Of a DNA stretch of 64,000 nucleotides, positions 55,358 to 64,000 are shown in pieces. The DNA comes from Lachnoanaerobaculum gingivalis. GTDB lineage: Bacteria; Bacillota; Clostridia; Lachnospirales; Lachnospiraceae. Location: the NCBI RefSeq assembly GCF_003862475.1, contig NZ_RRCO01000005.1, forward strand, positions 186,001 through 250,000, read 5' to 3'. The notes below the pieces were generated by a model. That model worked only from the letters and a program-made list of their open reading frames with translations. It did not search any database and was not told the DNA's origin. Position numbers and translations under genes: made by a program. Every line of letters starts with the position of its first letter. Positions within the stretch are counted from its first letter, which is position 1.

Positions 55358-56455
55358 ATGAAACTAGGAATCGTTGGCTTGCCAAATGTAGGCAAGAGTA
55401 CATTATTTAACTCATTGACAAAGGCAGGTGCCACTGCCGCAAACTATCCTTTTGCTACTATTGACCCTAATGTAGGTGTTGTGGCGGTACCTGATGACAG
55501 ATTAAAAGAACTAGGCAAATTATATAATACAAAAAAGGTAACACCTGCACTTATAGACTTCGTGGATATCGCCGGTCTTGTAAAGGGTGCCAGCAAGGGT
55601 GAAGGACTTGGAAACCAGTTTTTATCAAATATCCGTGAATGTGATGCCATCATCCATGTGGTAAGATGCTTTGATGATTCAAATATCATCCATGTAGAGG
55701 GAAGTGTTGATCCGATCAGAGATATCGAAACTATCAACTTAGAGCTTATATTCTCCGATATTGAGATTTTGGAAAGAAGAATTGCAAAGACTAAAAAAGC
55801 TGCAATGAATGACAAGGCTCTAAAGCATGAGCTTGATATCCTTTTGGAACTCAAGGATATTCTTGAAAACGACAATATGGCAAGCAGCTACACATCTTCT
55901 GATGAAGAGGATGTCGCATTTGTAAAGTCACTTGGTCTTATCACATATATGCCTGTTATCTTTGCCGCAAATGTGGCTGAGGATGACCTTGCTGATGACG
56001 GTGCTTCAAATGAGTATGTAGCTAAGGTAAAAGAATATGCCGCAAAGTCAAATGCAAAGGTATTTGTTGTATGTGCAGCCATTGAAGAAGAGATTTCACA
56101 GCTTGATGATGAGGAAAAGGCTGAATATCTTGATGCTCTTGGTATCTCTGTATCAGGTCTTGATAAGCTTATTGCTGCAAGCTATGATCTCCTTGGCCTT
56201 TTAAGCTATCTTACAGCCGGTGAGGATGAGTGCAGAGCCTGGACTATAAAGAAAGGCACAAAGGCTCCCGGGGCGGCAGGAAAGATCCACTCAGACTTTG
56301 AGCGCGGATTTATAAAGGCTGAGGTTATCAACTATCAGGATCTTCTTGACTGTGGCTCTACATCTGCTGCCAAGGAAAAAGGCCTGGTGCGTATAGAAGG
56401 TAAAGAATATGTGGTACAGGATGGAGATGTTATACTCTTTAGATTTAATGTATAA
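55358..56455 (+). CDS. ychF: Redox-regulated ATPase/GTPase YchF (OBG-like)
   Basis: 365 residues. G1 GLPNVGKSTLFNSLT, G3 DIAGLVKGASKGEGLGNQFL and the NxxE-type G4 replacement (FAANVAEDD) identify the YchF/OLA1 group, which prefers ATP. A coiled-coil insert (about 130-180) and the C-terminal TGS domain (RAWTIKKGTKAPGAAGKIHS) are present. It binds ribosomes and affects stress responses. TAAAGAAGG lies upstream of the start. Confidence 0.96.
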   Translation: MKLGIVGLPNVGKSTLFNSLTKAGATAANYPFATIDPNVGVVAVPDDRLKELGKLYNTKKVTPALIDFVDIAGLVKGASKGEGLGNQFLSNIRECDAIIHVVRCFDDSNIIHVEGSVDPIRDIETINLELIFSDIEILERRIAKTKKAAMNDKALKHELDILLELKDILENDNMASSYTSSDEEDVAFVKSLGLITYMPVIFAANVAEDDLADDGASNEYVAKVKEYAAKSNAKVFVVCAAIEEEISQLDDEEKAEYLDALGISVSGLDKLIAASYDLLGLLSYLTAGEDECRAWTIKKGTKAPGAAGKIHSDFERGFIKAEVINYQDLLDCGSTSAAKEKGLVRIEGKEYVVQDGDVILFRFNV

Positions 56456-56478
56456 ATAGTTTATATAAAGGGGGTTAT

Positions 56479-56961
56479 ATGAAAAAGAATACATTACCTG
56501 TTTTTGGTGTCGGTCCTATTTATGCTGTCAGTTGTTTACTTTTAACCGCCTTTGGACTTTTCTTAAAAAAGAAAGGATTCTTAGATAGTGGAGACCTTCC
56601 CAGTTTAAAATCTGAAGCAATGCTCATAGGCTTTATGCTTATTTTTATCGGAGTCGCATTATGGATATATGCTGTAATCATTCAAAGAATCAGTAGAGAG
56701 ATAAGCAGTGGGAATCTGGTAACAATCGGAATATATTCCATTGTCAGAAACCCTATTTATTTTGCATTCTTATGTGTATGCACAGGTGTTCTGATAACAG
56801 CACATAATTTGTTTCTGCTTATATTTCCGTTGGTATCGTATATTTTTCTTACTATACTGATGAAGCAGACAGAAGAAAAATGGTTACTTGAAAAATTCGG
56901 CACAGAGTATGCAGAGTATTGTAAACATGTCAACAGGGTAATACCTTGGTTTAGACATTAA
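56479..56961 (+). CDS. Isoprenylcysteine methyltransferase-like membrane protein
   Basis: 160 residues with four membrane segments. The C-terminal RNPIYFAFLCVCTGVLI and EEKWLLEKFGTEYAEYCKHVNRVIPW are the SAM-binding hallmarks of the ICMT/PEMT superfamily. It methylates an unknown lipid, protein or quinone at the membrane. It follows ychF by 23 bp with AAGGGGG before the start, so it may be co-transcribed. Confidence 0.85.
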   Translation: MKKNTLPVFGVGPIYAVSCLLLTAFGLFLKKKGFLDSGDLPSLKSEAMLIGFMLIFIGVALWIYAVIIQRISREISSGNLVTIGIYSIVRNPIYFAFLCVCTGVLITAHNLFLLIFPLVSYIFLTILMKQTEEKWLLEKFGTEYAEYCKHVNRVIPWFRH

Positions 56962-57003
56962 TATATTTATGCCATCAACTAAGATGACGGAATGGAGATT
57001 ATT

Positions 57004-57471
57004 ATGGGGTTAACGGATTTATTTAAAAAGGCTTTTATGGGAGCAACTGACGAGGAAAATCGAAAAAACAAAGCCAGAATGAGAGAAATATTTAACAGCA
57101 GTGTTGCAAACGGCGATGATTATAAGCTGATTTATTGCCACATGGAAAACTACACCAATGCTGTTTTGGTACAAGTTACAAGACATAGTAACTTTATTGT
57201 AGGCTACAAAGAAGGCGAAGTTATTGTTATTCCTGTAGATTCACAACTTACAGAATATGGCGATGTAATGATATTTAATAAAGCAAATGAGAGCAATACA
57301 AAGACATCTCTAGGCTTTTGTTTTGTAGGAAATAAAGATGTTTCTCTGCAATTTGTACCTATGACCTATGAACCGGGAATCACTGCCGGTGCGAGGCATT
57401 CGGTTTCCATTACTCAATCATCTGCAGAAGTGGCTGAGTTCAAGAATTTCTTTAAAAAGGGATTACAATAA
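57004..57471 (+). CDS. Hypothetical soluble protein
   Basis: 155 residues from MGLTDLFKKAFMGATDEENR; GGAG lies 8 bases upstream, while an ATG four codons earlier is not supported. The N-terminal 40 residues are charged and helical, and the rest alternates beta strands (KLIYCHMENYTNAVLVQVTR, EVIVIPVDSQLTEYGD). It looks like a small cytoplasmic protein of Lachnospiraceae; no domain is named. It is probably transcribed with the next gene. Confidence 0.6.
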   Translation: MGLTDLFKKAFMGATDEENRKNKARMREIFNSSVANGDDYKLIYCHMENYTNAVLVQVTRHSNFIVGYKEGEVIVIPVDSQLTEYGDVMIFNKANESNTKTSLGFCFVGNKDVSLQFVPMTYEPGITAGARHSVSITQSSAEVAEFKNFFKKGLQ

Positions 57472-57489
57472 TTTGTAAATGTAAGAATT

Positions 57490-57894
57490 ATGAATAAAGA
57501 TGATATAATCACTGCACTAAAGGCAGCAGTGATACCTGATGAAGAGTATTATATTGACAGTGAAATAATAGATGCAATGCTTGAGTATCCGGATCCCTTC
57601 CAGTTTGTGAAACCTATCTTGGAAATAATATCGGAAAACCCGAGTGTCGACTTCGGATCTCCCGGAGAATTGGTTCATTTTGTAGAAAAGTTTTATAAAA
57701 AAGGCTATGAAGAAGCTCTGATTGAATCTGTAAGGAAAAGCCCTACATTTCATAATATATGGATGATTCATCGCTGCTACAATGATATAAACGGTCCATT
57801 CCATAATGAATTTTTATCATTGATAAATGAGATTAAAGAAAACCCTTCTACATCTGCCGATATTATAAAGGCAATTGAAATATTTAATTGGTAA
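57490..57894 (+). CDS. Immunity-like hypothetical protein
   Basis: 134 residues, helical, acidic. The segment GSPGELVHFVEKFYKKGYEEAL followed by SPTFHNIWMIHRCYND resembles Imm-type antidote proteins of polymorphic toxins. No toxin gene lies beside it, so it may be an orphan antidote. It follows the previous gene by 18 bp and is closed by a strong terminator. Confidence 0.5.
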   Translation: MNKDDIITALKAAVIPDEEYYIDSEIIDAMLEYPDPFQFVKPILEIISENPSVDFGSPGELVHFVEKFYKKGYEEALIESVRKSPTFHNIWMIHRCYNDINGPFHNEFLSLINEIKENPSTSADIIKAIEIFNW

Positions 57895-57915
57895 TTGTTT
57901 TAAAAAACTTATATA

Positions 57916-57957
57916 AAAATCTTGGAATTGGTATTTGCCAATTCCGGGATTTTTTGT
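57916..57957 (+). terminator. Terminator after the immunity-like gene
   Basis: AAAATCTTGGAATTGG (57916-57931) pairs with CCAATTCCGGGATTTT (57938-57953), a 16-bp stem including G-U pairs, followed by T residues. It separates the rightward block from the leftward ECF operon. Confidence 0.85.
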
Positions 57958-58047
57958 TTTTATAATTGATTTTACTCATTTTAAAAATGTCGGTTTAAAT
58001 AAAACTGAAAAGAATCGAATCAAAGCGTGATGGAAACCTGATTGTAA

Positions 58048-59508
58048 CTAATTAATTCTATATTTTATATCATCCTTTTTGAAAAAACCTAATATCTTAT
58101 CTTCATTTCCACGAATTACTATTTTTCTATTTCCACTTTTTGAAAGCATATATGCGGTATTACAAACTTTAAAGATAAGCTCAATATCATGTGTTATGAG
58201 TATAACCGGGGTATTAATGATTTTTTCGCTAATGACCTCTGCAACCAGCTTCATTCTCCTATAATCCAGCCCTGCTGTAGGTTCATCTAAAATAACTAAT
58301 TTAGATTCCTTAATCAAAGCTAGAATAACTGCCAGTCTTTGTTTTTCTCCACCTGATAAATCATGTGGATTTAACATTCTTTTATCCCACAAATCCATTT
58401 TAATCAAGTATCTTTTAACTTCCTCTAAATATTGCCCGTCTTTTAACTTATCCTTAGGAATCAATTCTTTTTCAACAGTTTCACAAAAAAACATATTGCT
58501 ACAGTTTTGAAGACTTATTGCTACATTAGATAATCTGTCCTTTACGGTTTTACCATATGATGTATAACCTTTCCTTAATGGAATGAGCCCTGTCAGCTGT
58601 TTGGCAAGCGTTGTCTTTCCTATTCCGTTATCACCTATTAAAGCCATACATTCTCCACGATTCAGATTAAAATTGACAGTTTCCGGTAGGCTATACCCCT
58701 TATTACTTACATATACCTCTTCAATTTTTACCAATTGATTATCATCCGGAGCTTTCATAATTGCTTTTAGATTATTATTATTAAAAGTCCTCAGTTCATT
58801 TTTATATTCCATCTCATATGTTAAATCTTTTGATAAGAAGATTCCTTCTATTTTTCCATCTTTAAGCAAAATCAGTCTGTCAACTAACGGTAATAAATAC
58901 GACAGTCTATGTTCCACTATAATTATAGTTTTTCCACATGCCTTTAAATGTTCTAAAATTCTTCCAAGCTCATTTGTTGATTTATAATCCAGATTTGCCG
59001 AAGGCTCATCTAAGAGAATAATTTCACCGTCAAATACCAGTGTTGATGCTATAGCAACCTTCTGTTTTTGTCCACCTGAAAGTTCTCTTACATTTTTAGT
59101 TTTTAAATCCTCTATGCCTGTTTCTTTAATGGCATTTTCAACTTGTGTATGTAACATACACCGTTCCATGCCCATATTCTCACCGATAAGTGCCACTTCA
59201 TTTTCAACATCCTTTGAAAAAAATTGATCATTAGGATTTTGAAATACATTTCCCACATATTTTGCAATTTCTCCCGCCTTATAGTCAGAAATACTCCTAT
59301 CTAAGATATTTATTTCTCCGGTCATATTCCCCTCATATAATGTAGGAATCAAACCGTTTAATAGCCTCAATAAGCTTGTTTTTCCACATCCTGACAATCC
59401 TGTAATAACAATAAATTCACCCTTATCTACAGAAAAAGAGATATTCTCCAAAATAGTTTTCTGATTGTATGAAAATTGTTTTATATCAACATTTATAATT
59501 TTTGACAT
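58048..59508 (-). CDS. ECF transporter ATPase with two ABC domains
   Basis: 486 residues from MSKIINVDIKQFSYNQKTIL, after AGGTGTTACTAT. Two complete ABC units are fused: Walker A GLSGCGKTS and GDNGIGKTT, signatures LSGGQKQKVAIAS and LSGGEKQRLAVIL, Walker B IILLDEPSANLD and LVILDEPTAGLD. This is the fused EcfA/EcfA' (YkoD-like) type. It overlaps ecfT by 16 bp and powers uptake through the T and S proteins encoded upstream. Confidence 0.9.
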   Translation of the reverse strand: MSKIINVDIKQFSYNQKTILENISFSVDKGEFIVITGLSGCGKTSLLRLLNGLIPTLYEGNMTGEINILDRSISDYKAGEIAKYVGNVFQNPNDQFFSKDVENEVALIGENMGMERCMLHTQVENAIKETGIEDLKTKNVRELSGGQKQKVAIASTLVFDGEIILLDEPSANLDYKSTNELGRILEHLKACGKTIIIVEHRLSYLLPLVDRLILLKDGKIEGIFLSKDLTYEMEYKNELRTFNNNNLKAIMKAPDDNQLVKIEEVYVSNKGYSLPETVNFNLNRGECMALIGDNGIGKTTLAKQLTGLIPLRKGYTSYGKTVKDRLSNVAISLQNCSNMFFCETVEKELIPKDKLKDGQYLEEVKRYLIKMDLWDKRMLNPHDLSGGEKQRLAVILALIKESKLVILDEPTAGLDYRRMKLVAEVISEKIINTPVILITHDIELIFKVCNTAYMLSKSGNRKIVIRGNEDKILGFFKKDDIKYRIN

Positions 59509-60173
59509 ATAGTAACACCTAAAAATATTAATCCAACTAAAATAACTCCATAGTCTTTCCATGTAAAAGAAAGATCTTGATATGAAGTTTTTTTACAATC
59601 ATATTCAATCCCTTTTGTAATTAAAGCACATGATAAAGTTTCACCTGTTTCAAAAGCCTTATAAATCATTGGAACAAGATATAGTTCCAAGCTATAAATC
59701 GGTCTAAATATATTAATTCCTATATTACGAGCTTTTAACCCTTCTCTTATCTCAGATAAATACTCTCTATATTCCGGAATAAATCGAAAAAAAATAGCTA
59801 CTCCAATACATAAATAATTTGGTAAATGTATACTTCTTAGAGAATATATAATTGTGGATGTACTAAAACCTGATAATATAACCGCAAGTATCCATATTGG
59901 AAAAAGCTTAAGTACAATAAGTACCATTGTATAAAGTGCACCCAGCCATCCATAATAGAAAATCTCACTTGGAACCAACCAAATAATGGCAAACAATATT
60001 ATATAAAAAGCAAATAGCCGAATTGATTCCCTCTTTTTTATAGCAAAAACTAACAGGAAACTAAAAATTAACATTAACCAATAAACAATCATTGTACTAA
60101 AGAATGCAATGCTTGTATAAATTATCATGAGAATGCCTATCGAAATAGGTTTGATTTGCATTTCTACTTTCAT
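59493..60173 (-). CDS. ECF transporter transmembrane (T) component
   Basis: 226 residues with five to six membrane segments. The EcfT coupling helices show as EYLSEIREGLKARNIG and PMIYKAFETGETLSCALITKG, giving the Ala-Arg-Gly-like motifs that contact the ATPases. It lies 14 bp after the S component. No start ambiguity is evident. Confidence 0.87.
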   Translation of the reverse strand: MKVEMQIKPISIGILMIIYTSIAFFSTMIVYWLMLIFSFLLVFAIKKRESIRLFAFYIILFAIIWLVPSEIFYYGWLGALYTMVLIVLKLFPIWILAVILSGFSTSTIIYSLRSIHLPNYLCIGVAIFFRFIPEYREYLSEIREGLKARNIGINIFRPIYSLELYLVPMIYKAFETGETLSCALITKGIEYDCKKTSYQDLSFTWKDYGVILVGLIFLGVTICQKL

Positions 60174-60187
60174 ATTCTCAAAGCATA

Positions 60188-60787
60188 TTAAGATAATATT
60201 CCTGATTGTTCAATATTTCTGTTAAAGAACTTATTGTAAATATATTTACCCAGTAATGTACCTATGATTGCTGCCAAAATCTCTATAAACAGTATAATCG
60301 ACAGATTTTTAGGATTCAAATAAGTATCTTTTACCATCTGTGCTTTTTCCAAAGTAAATAAATTCGGGAAAGTTTTTACCAAGCCTTCTACTCCTAGGAA
60401 AAGTATAAAGAAAAATCCATGTAATGCATAAATAACTTGAGAAATCACATATGATATACTGATTCTCATATCATTTGTATAGTTATAACTACTGCCTATA
60501 CAAACTTCTCCCACAGCACCTGCAACTAACATAATAGGTAGCATAGGAATAAATCCCATAATAGAATAAATAATACCGGATAATAGGTAATAAATAAAAA
60601 TTGTTCCCCTTTTAGGAATTCTATGACACATAACAAAATAAATTGGTGCACATAATAAGCTTCCTATAGAAACATGAATAAAAACACCATAAGTCCCAAA
60701 TATCTGCGTTACCATTCCGGATAACATACTGATAACAAATCCTACTACTCCAAGTAGGCTAACAATAATAATATCTTTTACTTTCAT
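60188..60787 (-). CDS. ECF transporter substrate-binding (S) component, MptE/Trep_Strep-like
   Basis: 199 residues from MKVKDIIIVSLLGVVGFVIS, preceded by AAAGGGGGAT; the longer frame upstream reads through the promoter and is rejected. Five to six membrane segments are present. The segment MLVAGAVGEVCIGSSYNYTN resembles the Trep_Strep group of S components, whose substrates are not firmly known. The promoter carries a DtxR-type palindrome, hinting at iron- or manganese-controlled uptake. No riboswitch is seen in the short leader. Confidence 0.75.
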   Translation of the reverse strand: MKVKDIIIVSLLGVVGFVISMLSGMVTQIFGTYGVFIHVSIGSLLCAPIYFVMCHRIPKRGTIFIYYLLSGIIYSIMGFIPMLPIMLVAGAVGEVCIGSSYNYTNDMRISISYVISQVIYALHGFFFILFLGVEGLVKTFPNLFTLEKAQMVKDTYLNPKNLSIILFIEILAAIIGTLLGKYIYNKFFNRNIEQSGILS

Positions 60788-60812
60788 GGTTTTATCCCCC
60801 TTTGATATTTTT

Positions 60813-60841
60813 ATGTTAGCACTGCCTAACCCTGCTGTCAA
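60813..60841 (-). promoter_or_regulatory. ECF operon promoter with overlapping DtxR-like operator
   Basis: Minus strand TTGACA (60841-60836), a 17-bp spacer and TAACAT (60818-60813). The palindrome GTTAGGCAGTGCTAAC (minus strand, 60830-60815) overlaps the spacer and -10. Its TTAGG and CTAA half-sites resemble DtxR/IdeR/MntR operators, so a metal-bound repressor would block the promoter. Confidence 0.6.
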
Positions 60842-60926
60842 GATACATTTTTATATATTACACCAAAAATAACGGTATTTTTTATACTTTAATACCAATA
60901 TTTATCCAATGTTCTCTTCTATATAA

Positions 60927-60962
60927 TAAAAAAGAAGCCATTAAGTTTCCTCAACAGCTTCC
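60927..60962 (-). terminator. Terminator after leuS
   Basis: GAAGC (60934-60938) and GCTTC (60957-60961) form a short stem with an 18-base loop, followed on the minus strand by TTTTTTATT. The stem is weak for a terminator, but the position right after the leuS stop fits. Confidence 0.5.
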
Positions 60963-60969
60963 TTTGTTT

Positions 60970-63384
60970 TTATCCAACCACTATATTTATAATCTTCTTT
61001 GGAACATATATTTCTTTTCTTATTGTTCCTTCCAGTTTTCCGGCCTCAGCAAGTGCTTTCTTGCCTGCCTCTATGGCATCTTCCTTACTTACATTGGCAT
61101 CAAGCTCAATAACAAGCTTTGTCTTACCGTTTATCTGAACAGGAACCTCTATTGTATCCACTTCCTTATGGCTTTCATCGAATGTAGGCCACTCTGCATG
61201 GAATACCGACCCCTGTCCTCCAAGCTCTTCCCAAAGTTCCTCACCTATATGAGGTGCAAAAGGTGCAAGCAATATTGTAAATGCCTTTAATGTTTCCTTA
61301 TCCACGCCGTTCTTTTTGCTAAGCTCATTAAGCTTATTATTGTACTCCATGAAACCTGCGATAACTGTATTTAAGCTGAATGCATTAAATCTTTGCTCAA
61401 TATCGGAAATAAGGTTTGCACGAACTCTTAAGAGTTCTCTGTCGGCCTCTACATTCTTATCCTTATTGTCCATTACAAGCTTATAGAACTTATTTAAAAA
61501 TCTTGATACACCCTCGATACCTCTGTCATCCCAGTCGGCATCAAGCTCAGGCGGTCCGACAAAAAGCTCATATATTCTAAGAGCATCACAGCCATAGTCA
61601 CGAACAAGATCATCAGGTGAAACCACATTTCCCTTACTCTTACTCATCTTCTGTCCGTCACTACCGTTTATCATACCCTGATTGAAAAGCTTTGTGAAAG
61701 GCTCATCAAAGTCAACCACACCTATATCATTTAAGAACTTGGTGTAGAATCTTGAATAAAGAAGGTGAAGTACAGCATGCTCAACGCCACCTATATACAT
61801 ATCTACAGGTAGGTACTTATCTGCCATATCCTTGCTTACAAGCTCTTTGTCATTGTGTGGATCCACATATCTAAGGAAATACCAGCTTGAACCTGCCCAC
61901 TGCGGCATGGTATTGGTCTCACGCTTTGCGGCAGCACCACATACAGGACAAGTAGTATTTACCCACTCGTCAATAGCTGCAAGCGGCGACTCACCTGTTC
62001 CTGTAGGCTGATAGCTCTCTACCTTAGGCAACTCAAGAGGAAGCTGCTCCTCAGGTACAGGTACATTTCCACAATGTGGGCAATGAATTATCGGAATAGG
62101 CTCACCCCAGTAACGCTGTCTTGAGAATACCCAGTCACGAAGCTTGTAGTTGGTAGTCTTCTTACCATAACCCTTTTCTTCTATCATCTGTGGAGCTTCA
62201 AGCTTTAACTTGGCACTCTCCATACCGTTCCAATCACCTGAATTTATCATAGTGCCTACAGCATCGGTATAGGCTTCAGTCATATTTTCGATTTCTTTAC
62301 CGTCTTTTGCAATAACTTGAACTATAGGAAGATCAAATTTCTTTGCAAACTCAAAGTCTCTGTCATCATGTGCAGGTACACACATAATAGCACCTGTACC
62401 ATAGTCAGCCAAAACATAGTCGGAAAGCCAAATAGGTGTCTTTGCATTATTTAAAGGATTGATCGCATATGAACCTGTAAATACACCTGTCTTTTCCTTT
62501 GACTGCATTCTGTCTACATTTGACTTCATAGAGCTGTCAAAGATATACTTCTCAACGGCTTCTCTTTGATCATCGGTGGCAAGCTTCTTTGCAAGCTCAT
62601 GCTCAGGTGAAAGTACCATAAAAGTAGCACCGTAAAGAGTATCAGGTCTTGTAGTATAAACAACTATATTCTCATCTCTTCCGTCTACTTTAAAGTTTAC
62701 CTCTGCACCATAGCTCTTTCCGATCCAGTCTGACTGCATCTTCTTAACCTTCTCAGGCCAGTCAAGCTTGTCAAGGTCATTAAGAAGTCTGTCTGCATAT
62801 GCTGTTATCTTTAGCATCCACTGACGAAGATTCTTCTTTGTAACAGGTGTTCCACATCTCTCACATTTGCCGTCTACAACCTCTTCGTTTGCAAGACCTG
62901 TCTTACATGAAGGACACCAGTTGATAGGGAATTCCTTCTCATATGCAAGACCTTTTTTGAACATCTGAACAAATATCCACTGTGTCCACTTATAGAAGTT
63001 CGGATCTGTAGTATTTACTTCTCTGTCCCAATCATAAAGTGCCGCGATTTCATTTATCTGTCTTTTGATATTAGCTACATTTTCTGCTGTAGACTTTGCA
63101 GGATGAACTCCCATCTTTATTGCGTAGTTCTCTGCAGGAAGACCGAATGCATCCCAACCCATAGGATGAATTACATAATGTCCCTTTAGCACCTGATATC
63201 TGCTCCATACATCAGATATTACATATCCTCTCCAGTGTCCTACATGAAGTCCTGAACCTGAAGGGTATGGAAACATATCCAAGCAATAGTACTTTGGCTT
63301 TTTTCCGTCATCAACATTTACAGGATTTGCTTCCCAGTTTTTCTTCCATTTCTTCTCTATTGCACTATGATTATAATGTGCCAT
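60970..63384 (-). CDS. leuS: Leucyl-tRNA synthetase
   Basis: 804 residues, the usual bacterial length. The class I HIGH motif appears as PYPSGSGLHVGHWRGY and the KMSKS motif as GQKMSKSKGNVVS. The CP1 editing domain (TTRPDTLYGATFMVLSPEHE, YGTGAIMCVPAHDDRD) and zinc-type Cys pairs (CPSCKTGLAN, CERCGTP) are present. It charges tRNA-Leu and edits mischarged isoleucine or norvaline. No T-box leader fits in the 89-bp gap to glyS, so it is probably read through from glyS or from a short promoter. Confidence 0.97.
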   Translation of the reverse strand: MAHYNHSAIEKKWKKNWEANPVNVDDGKKPKYYCLDMFPYPSGSGLHVGHWRGYVISDVWSRYQVLKGHYVIHPMGWDAFGLPAENYAIKMGVHPAKSTAENVANIKRQINEIAALYDWDREVNTTDPNFYKWTQWIFVQMFKKGLAYEKEFPINWCPSCKTGLANEEVVDGKCERCGTPVTKKNLRQWMLKITAYADRLLNDLDKLDWPEKVKKMQSDWIGKSYGAEVNFKVDGRDENIVVYTTRPDTLYGATFMVLSPEHELAKKLATDDQREAVEKYIFDSSMKSNVDRMQSKEKTGVFTGSYAINPLNNAKTPIWLSDYVLADYGTGAIMCVPAHDDRDFEFAKKFDLPIVQVIAKDGKEIENMTEAYTDAVGTMINSGDWNGMESAKLKLEAPQMIEEKGYGKKTTNYKLRDWVFSRQRYWGEPIPIIHCPHCGNVPVPEEQLPLELPKVESYQPTGTGESPLAAIDEWVNTTCPVCGAAAKRETNTMPQWAGSSWYFLRYVDPHNDKELVSKDMADKYLPVDMYIGGVEHAVLHLLYSRFYTKFLNDIGVVDFDEPFTKLFNQGMINGSDGQKMSKSKGNVVSPDDLVRDYGCDALRIYELFVGPPELDADWDDRGIEGVSRFLNKFYKLVMDNKDKNVEADRELLRVRANLISDIEQRFNAFSLNTVIAGFMEYNNKLNELSKKNGVDKETLKAFTILLAPFAPHIGEELWEELGGQGSVFHAEWPTFDESHKEVDTIEVPVQINGKTKLVIELDANVSKEDAIEAGKKALAEAGKLEGTIRKEIYVPKKIINIVVG

Positions 63385-63419
63385 AATCTCTTCCTTTCGC
63401 TACCGGTTTAAAGTTGATT

Positions 63420-63456
63420 AGAGCTTCCCTCCACAAAAGTGAAGTTAAAGCTCTAC
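63420..63456 (-). promoter_or_regulatory. Hairpin between glyS and leuS
   Basis: TAGAGCTT and the complementary AAGCTCTA close a stem-loop of about 37 bases in the intergenic region. No T-run follows on the coding strand, so it may be a processing or stability element rather than a terminator. Confidence 0.35.
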
Positions 63457-63473
63457 TCAAAATAAGTTAAATT

Positions 63474-64000
63474 TTAAAATCTGAATTTGTCCTCAAGGTA
63501 AGCCTTAAGCTCTGCTATCGGGATTCTTACCTGCTCCATACTGTCTCTGTCTCTTACAGTTACAGCATTGTCATTCTCAGAGTCAAAGTCATATGTAATA
63601 CAGAACGGTGTACCTATCTCATCCTGTCTACGATATCTCTTACCTATATTTCCTCTGTCATCAAACTCTACATTGTAATACTTTGACAATTCTTCAGATA
63701 TCTTAAGAGCACCCTCATTAAGCTTCTTTGAAAGCGGTAAAATACCAATCTTTACAGGCGCAAGTGCAGGGTGGAAGTGAAGAACTGTTCTTGTATCTCC
63801 GCCCTCAAGAGTTTCCTCATCATATGCCGCACAAAGGAATGCTAAAGTAACTCTGTCTGCACCAAGTGAAGGCTCTACTACATATGGAATGTATCTCTCA
63901 CTTGTCTCATCATCAAAATATGTAAGATCCTGTCCTGAAACTTCCTGATGACGACCAAGGTCATAATCTGTTCTGTCTGCGATTCCCCAAAGCTCGCCCC
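63474..64000 (-). CDS. glyS: Glycyl-tRNA synthetase, class II single-chain type, 5' part beyond window
   Basis: The frame is open from the right edge to the stop at 63474 and encodes the C-terminal 175 residues. [39 protein letters not shown] (class II motif 3 with Arg) and the anticodon-binding domain ([40 protein letters not shown]) identify the dimeric eukaryote/Firmicute-type GlyRS. It lies 89 bp upstream of leuS on the same strand, giving a pair of synthetase genes. Confidence 0.95.
   Translation of the reverse strand, partial: GELWGIADRTDYDLGRHQEVSGQDLTYFDDETSERYIPYVVEPSLGADRVTLAFLCAAYDEETLEGGDTRTVLHFHPALAPVKIGILPLSKKLNEGALKISEELSKYYNVEFDDRGNIGKRYRRQDEIGTPFCITYDFDSENDNAVTVRDRDSMEQVRIPIAELKAYLEDKFRF

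Noticed and set aside
63385-63473. T-box leader before leuS
   Set aside because: The 89-bp gap is too short, and no T-box AGGGTGG core or leucine specifier arrangement is seen.

Overview
The window comes from a low-GC Firmicute, most likely a Lachnospiraceae member. The evidence is the codon and base composition, the gene families (family II pyrophosphatase with CBS and DRTGG domains, VanZ, M29 aminopeptidase, class II one-chain glycyl-tRNA synthetase, acetyl-CoA-type MetA, CptN-like type III toxin) and the GGAGG-type ribosome binding sites in front of most genes. The genus cannot be fixed from the sequence alone.

Layout. 1-8.3 kb is a leftward purine block (purE, purM, purN, purD, guaB) followed by a nucleotidyltransferase, a manganese pyrophosphatase and a shikimate kinase that runs off the left edge. 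8.4-14.8 kb is a leftward pyrimidine operon (pyrF, pyrK, pyrD, pyrE) whose 3' part carries small membrane proteins, VanZ and an M29 aminopeptidase. 14.8-18.9 kb holds a GNAT protein, a ZIP metal transporter, and a MATE exporter with a LacI-type regulator.

19.6-35.6 kb is accessory DNA. It starts with a CRISPR array of 65 complete 30-bp repeats plus one truncated repeat, with no cas gene anywhere in the window. The inferred leader side has been cut off in mid-repeat. Beyond the cut come a CptIN/ToxIN-like type III toxin-antitoxin module, an IS1634-family element flanked by perfect 91-bp direct repeats, a peptide-type ABC transporter with a frameshifted permease, and an IS66 remnant. Degenerate CRISPR repeats are scattered between these units, and two small repeat-spacer-repeat relics sit upstream of the toxin-antitoxin promoter and of the permease gene. 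One relic spacer has an 8-nt seed identical to a stretch inside the toxin-antitoxin promoter, a CreTA-like arrangement that is the most interesting hypothesis here. Next come polymorphic-toxin debris with an immunity-like gene, a leucine-rich-repeat surface protein and several decayed small genes.

35.7-37.6 kb is a group II intron just downstream of a terminator hairpin. 37.7-42.1 kb is a spermidine/putrescine transporter operon (potABCD) led by its XRE-cupin regulator from a strong promoter. 43-52.7 kb is mostly core metabolism and information processing (hydrolase, GH13 amylase, aroC, lactonase-like beta-propeller, homoserine acetyltransferase, ligA, rluF-like, lgt). 52.8-58 kb mixes accessory small genes and pseudogenes with ychF. 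58-60.8 kb is an ECF-type transporter with a probable DtxR-type operator, and 60.9-64 kb holds leuS and the 3' part of glyS.

At least five genes in the 27-55 kb stretch are broken by single-base shifts or stops, so this part is either decaying horizontally acquired DNA or carries some sequencing indels.
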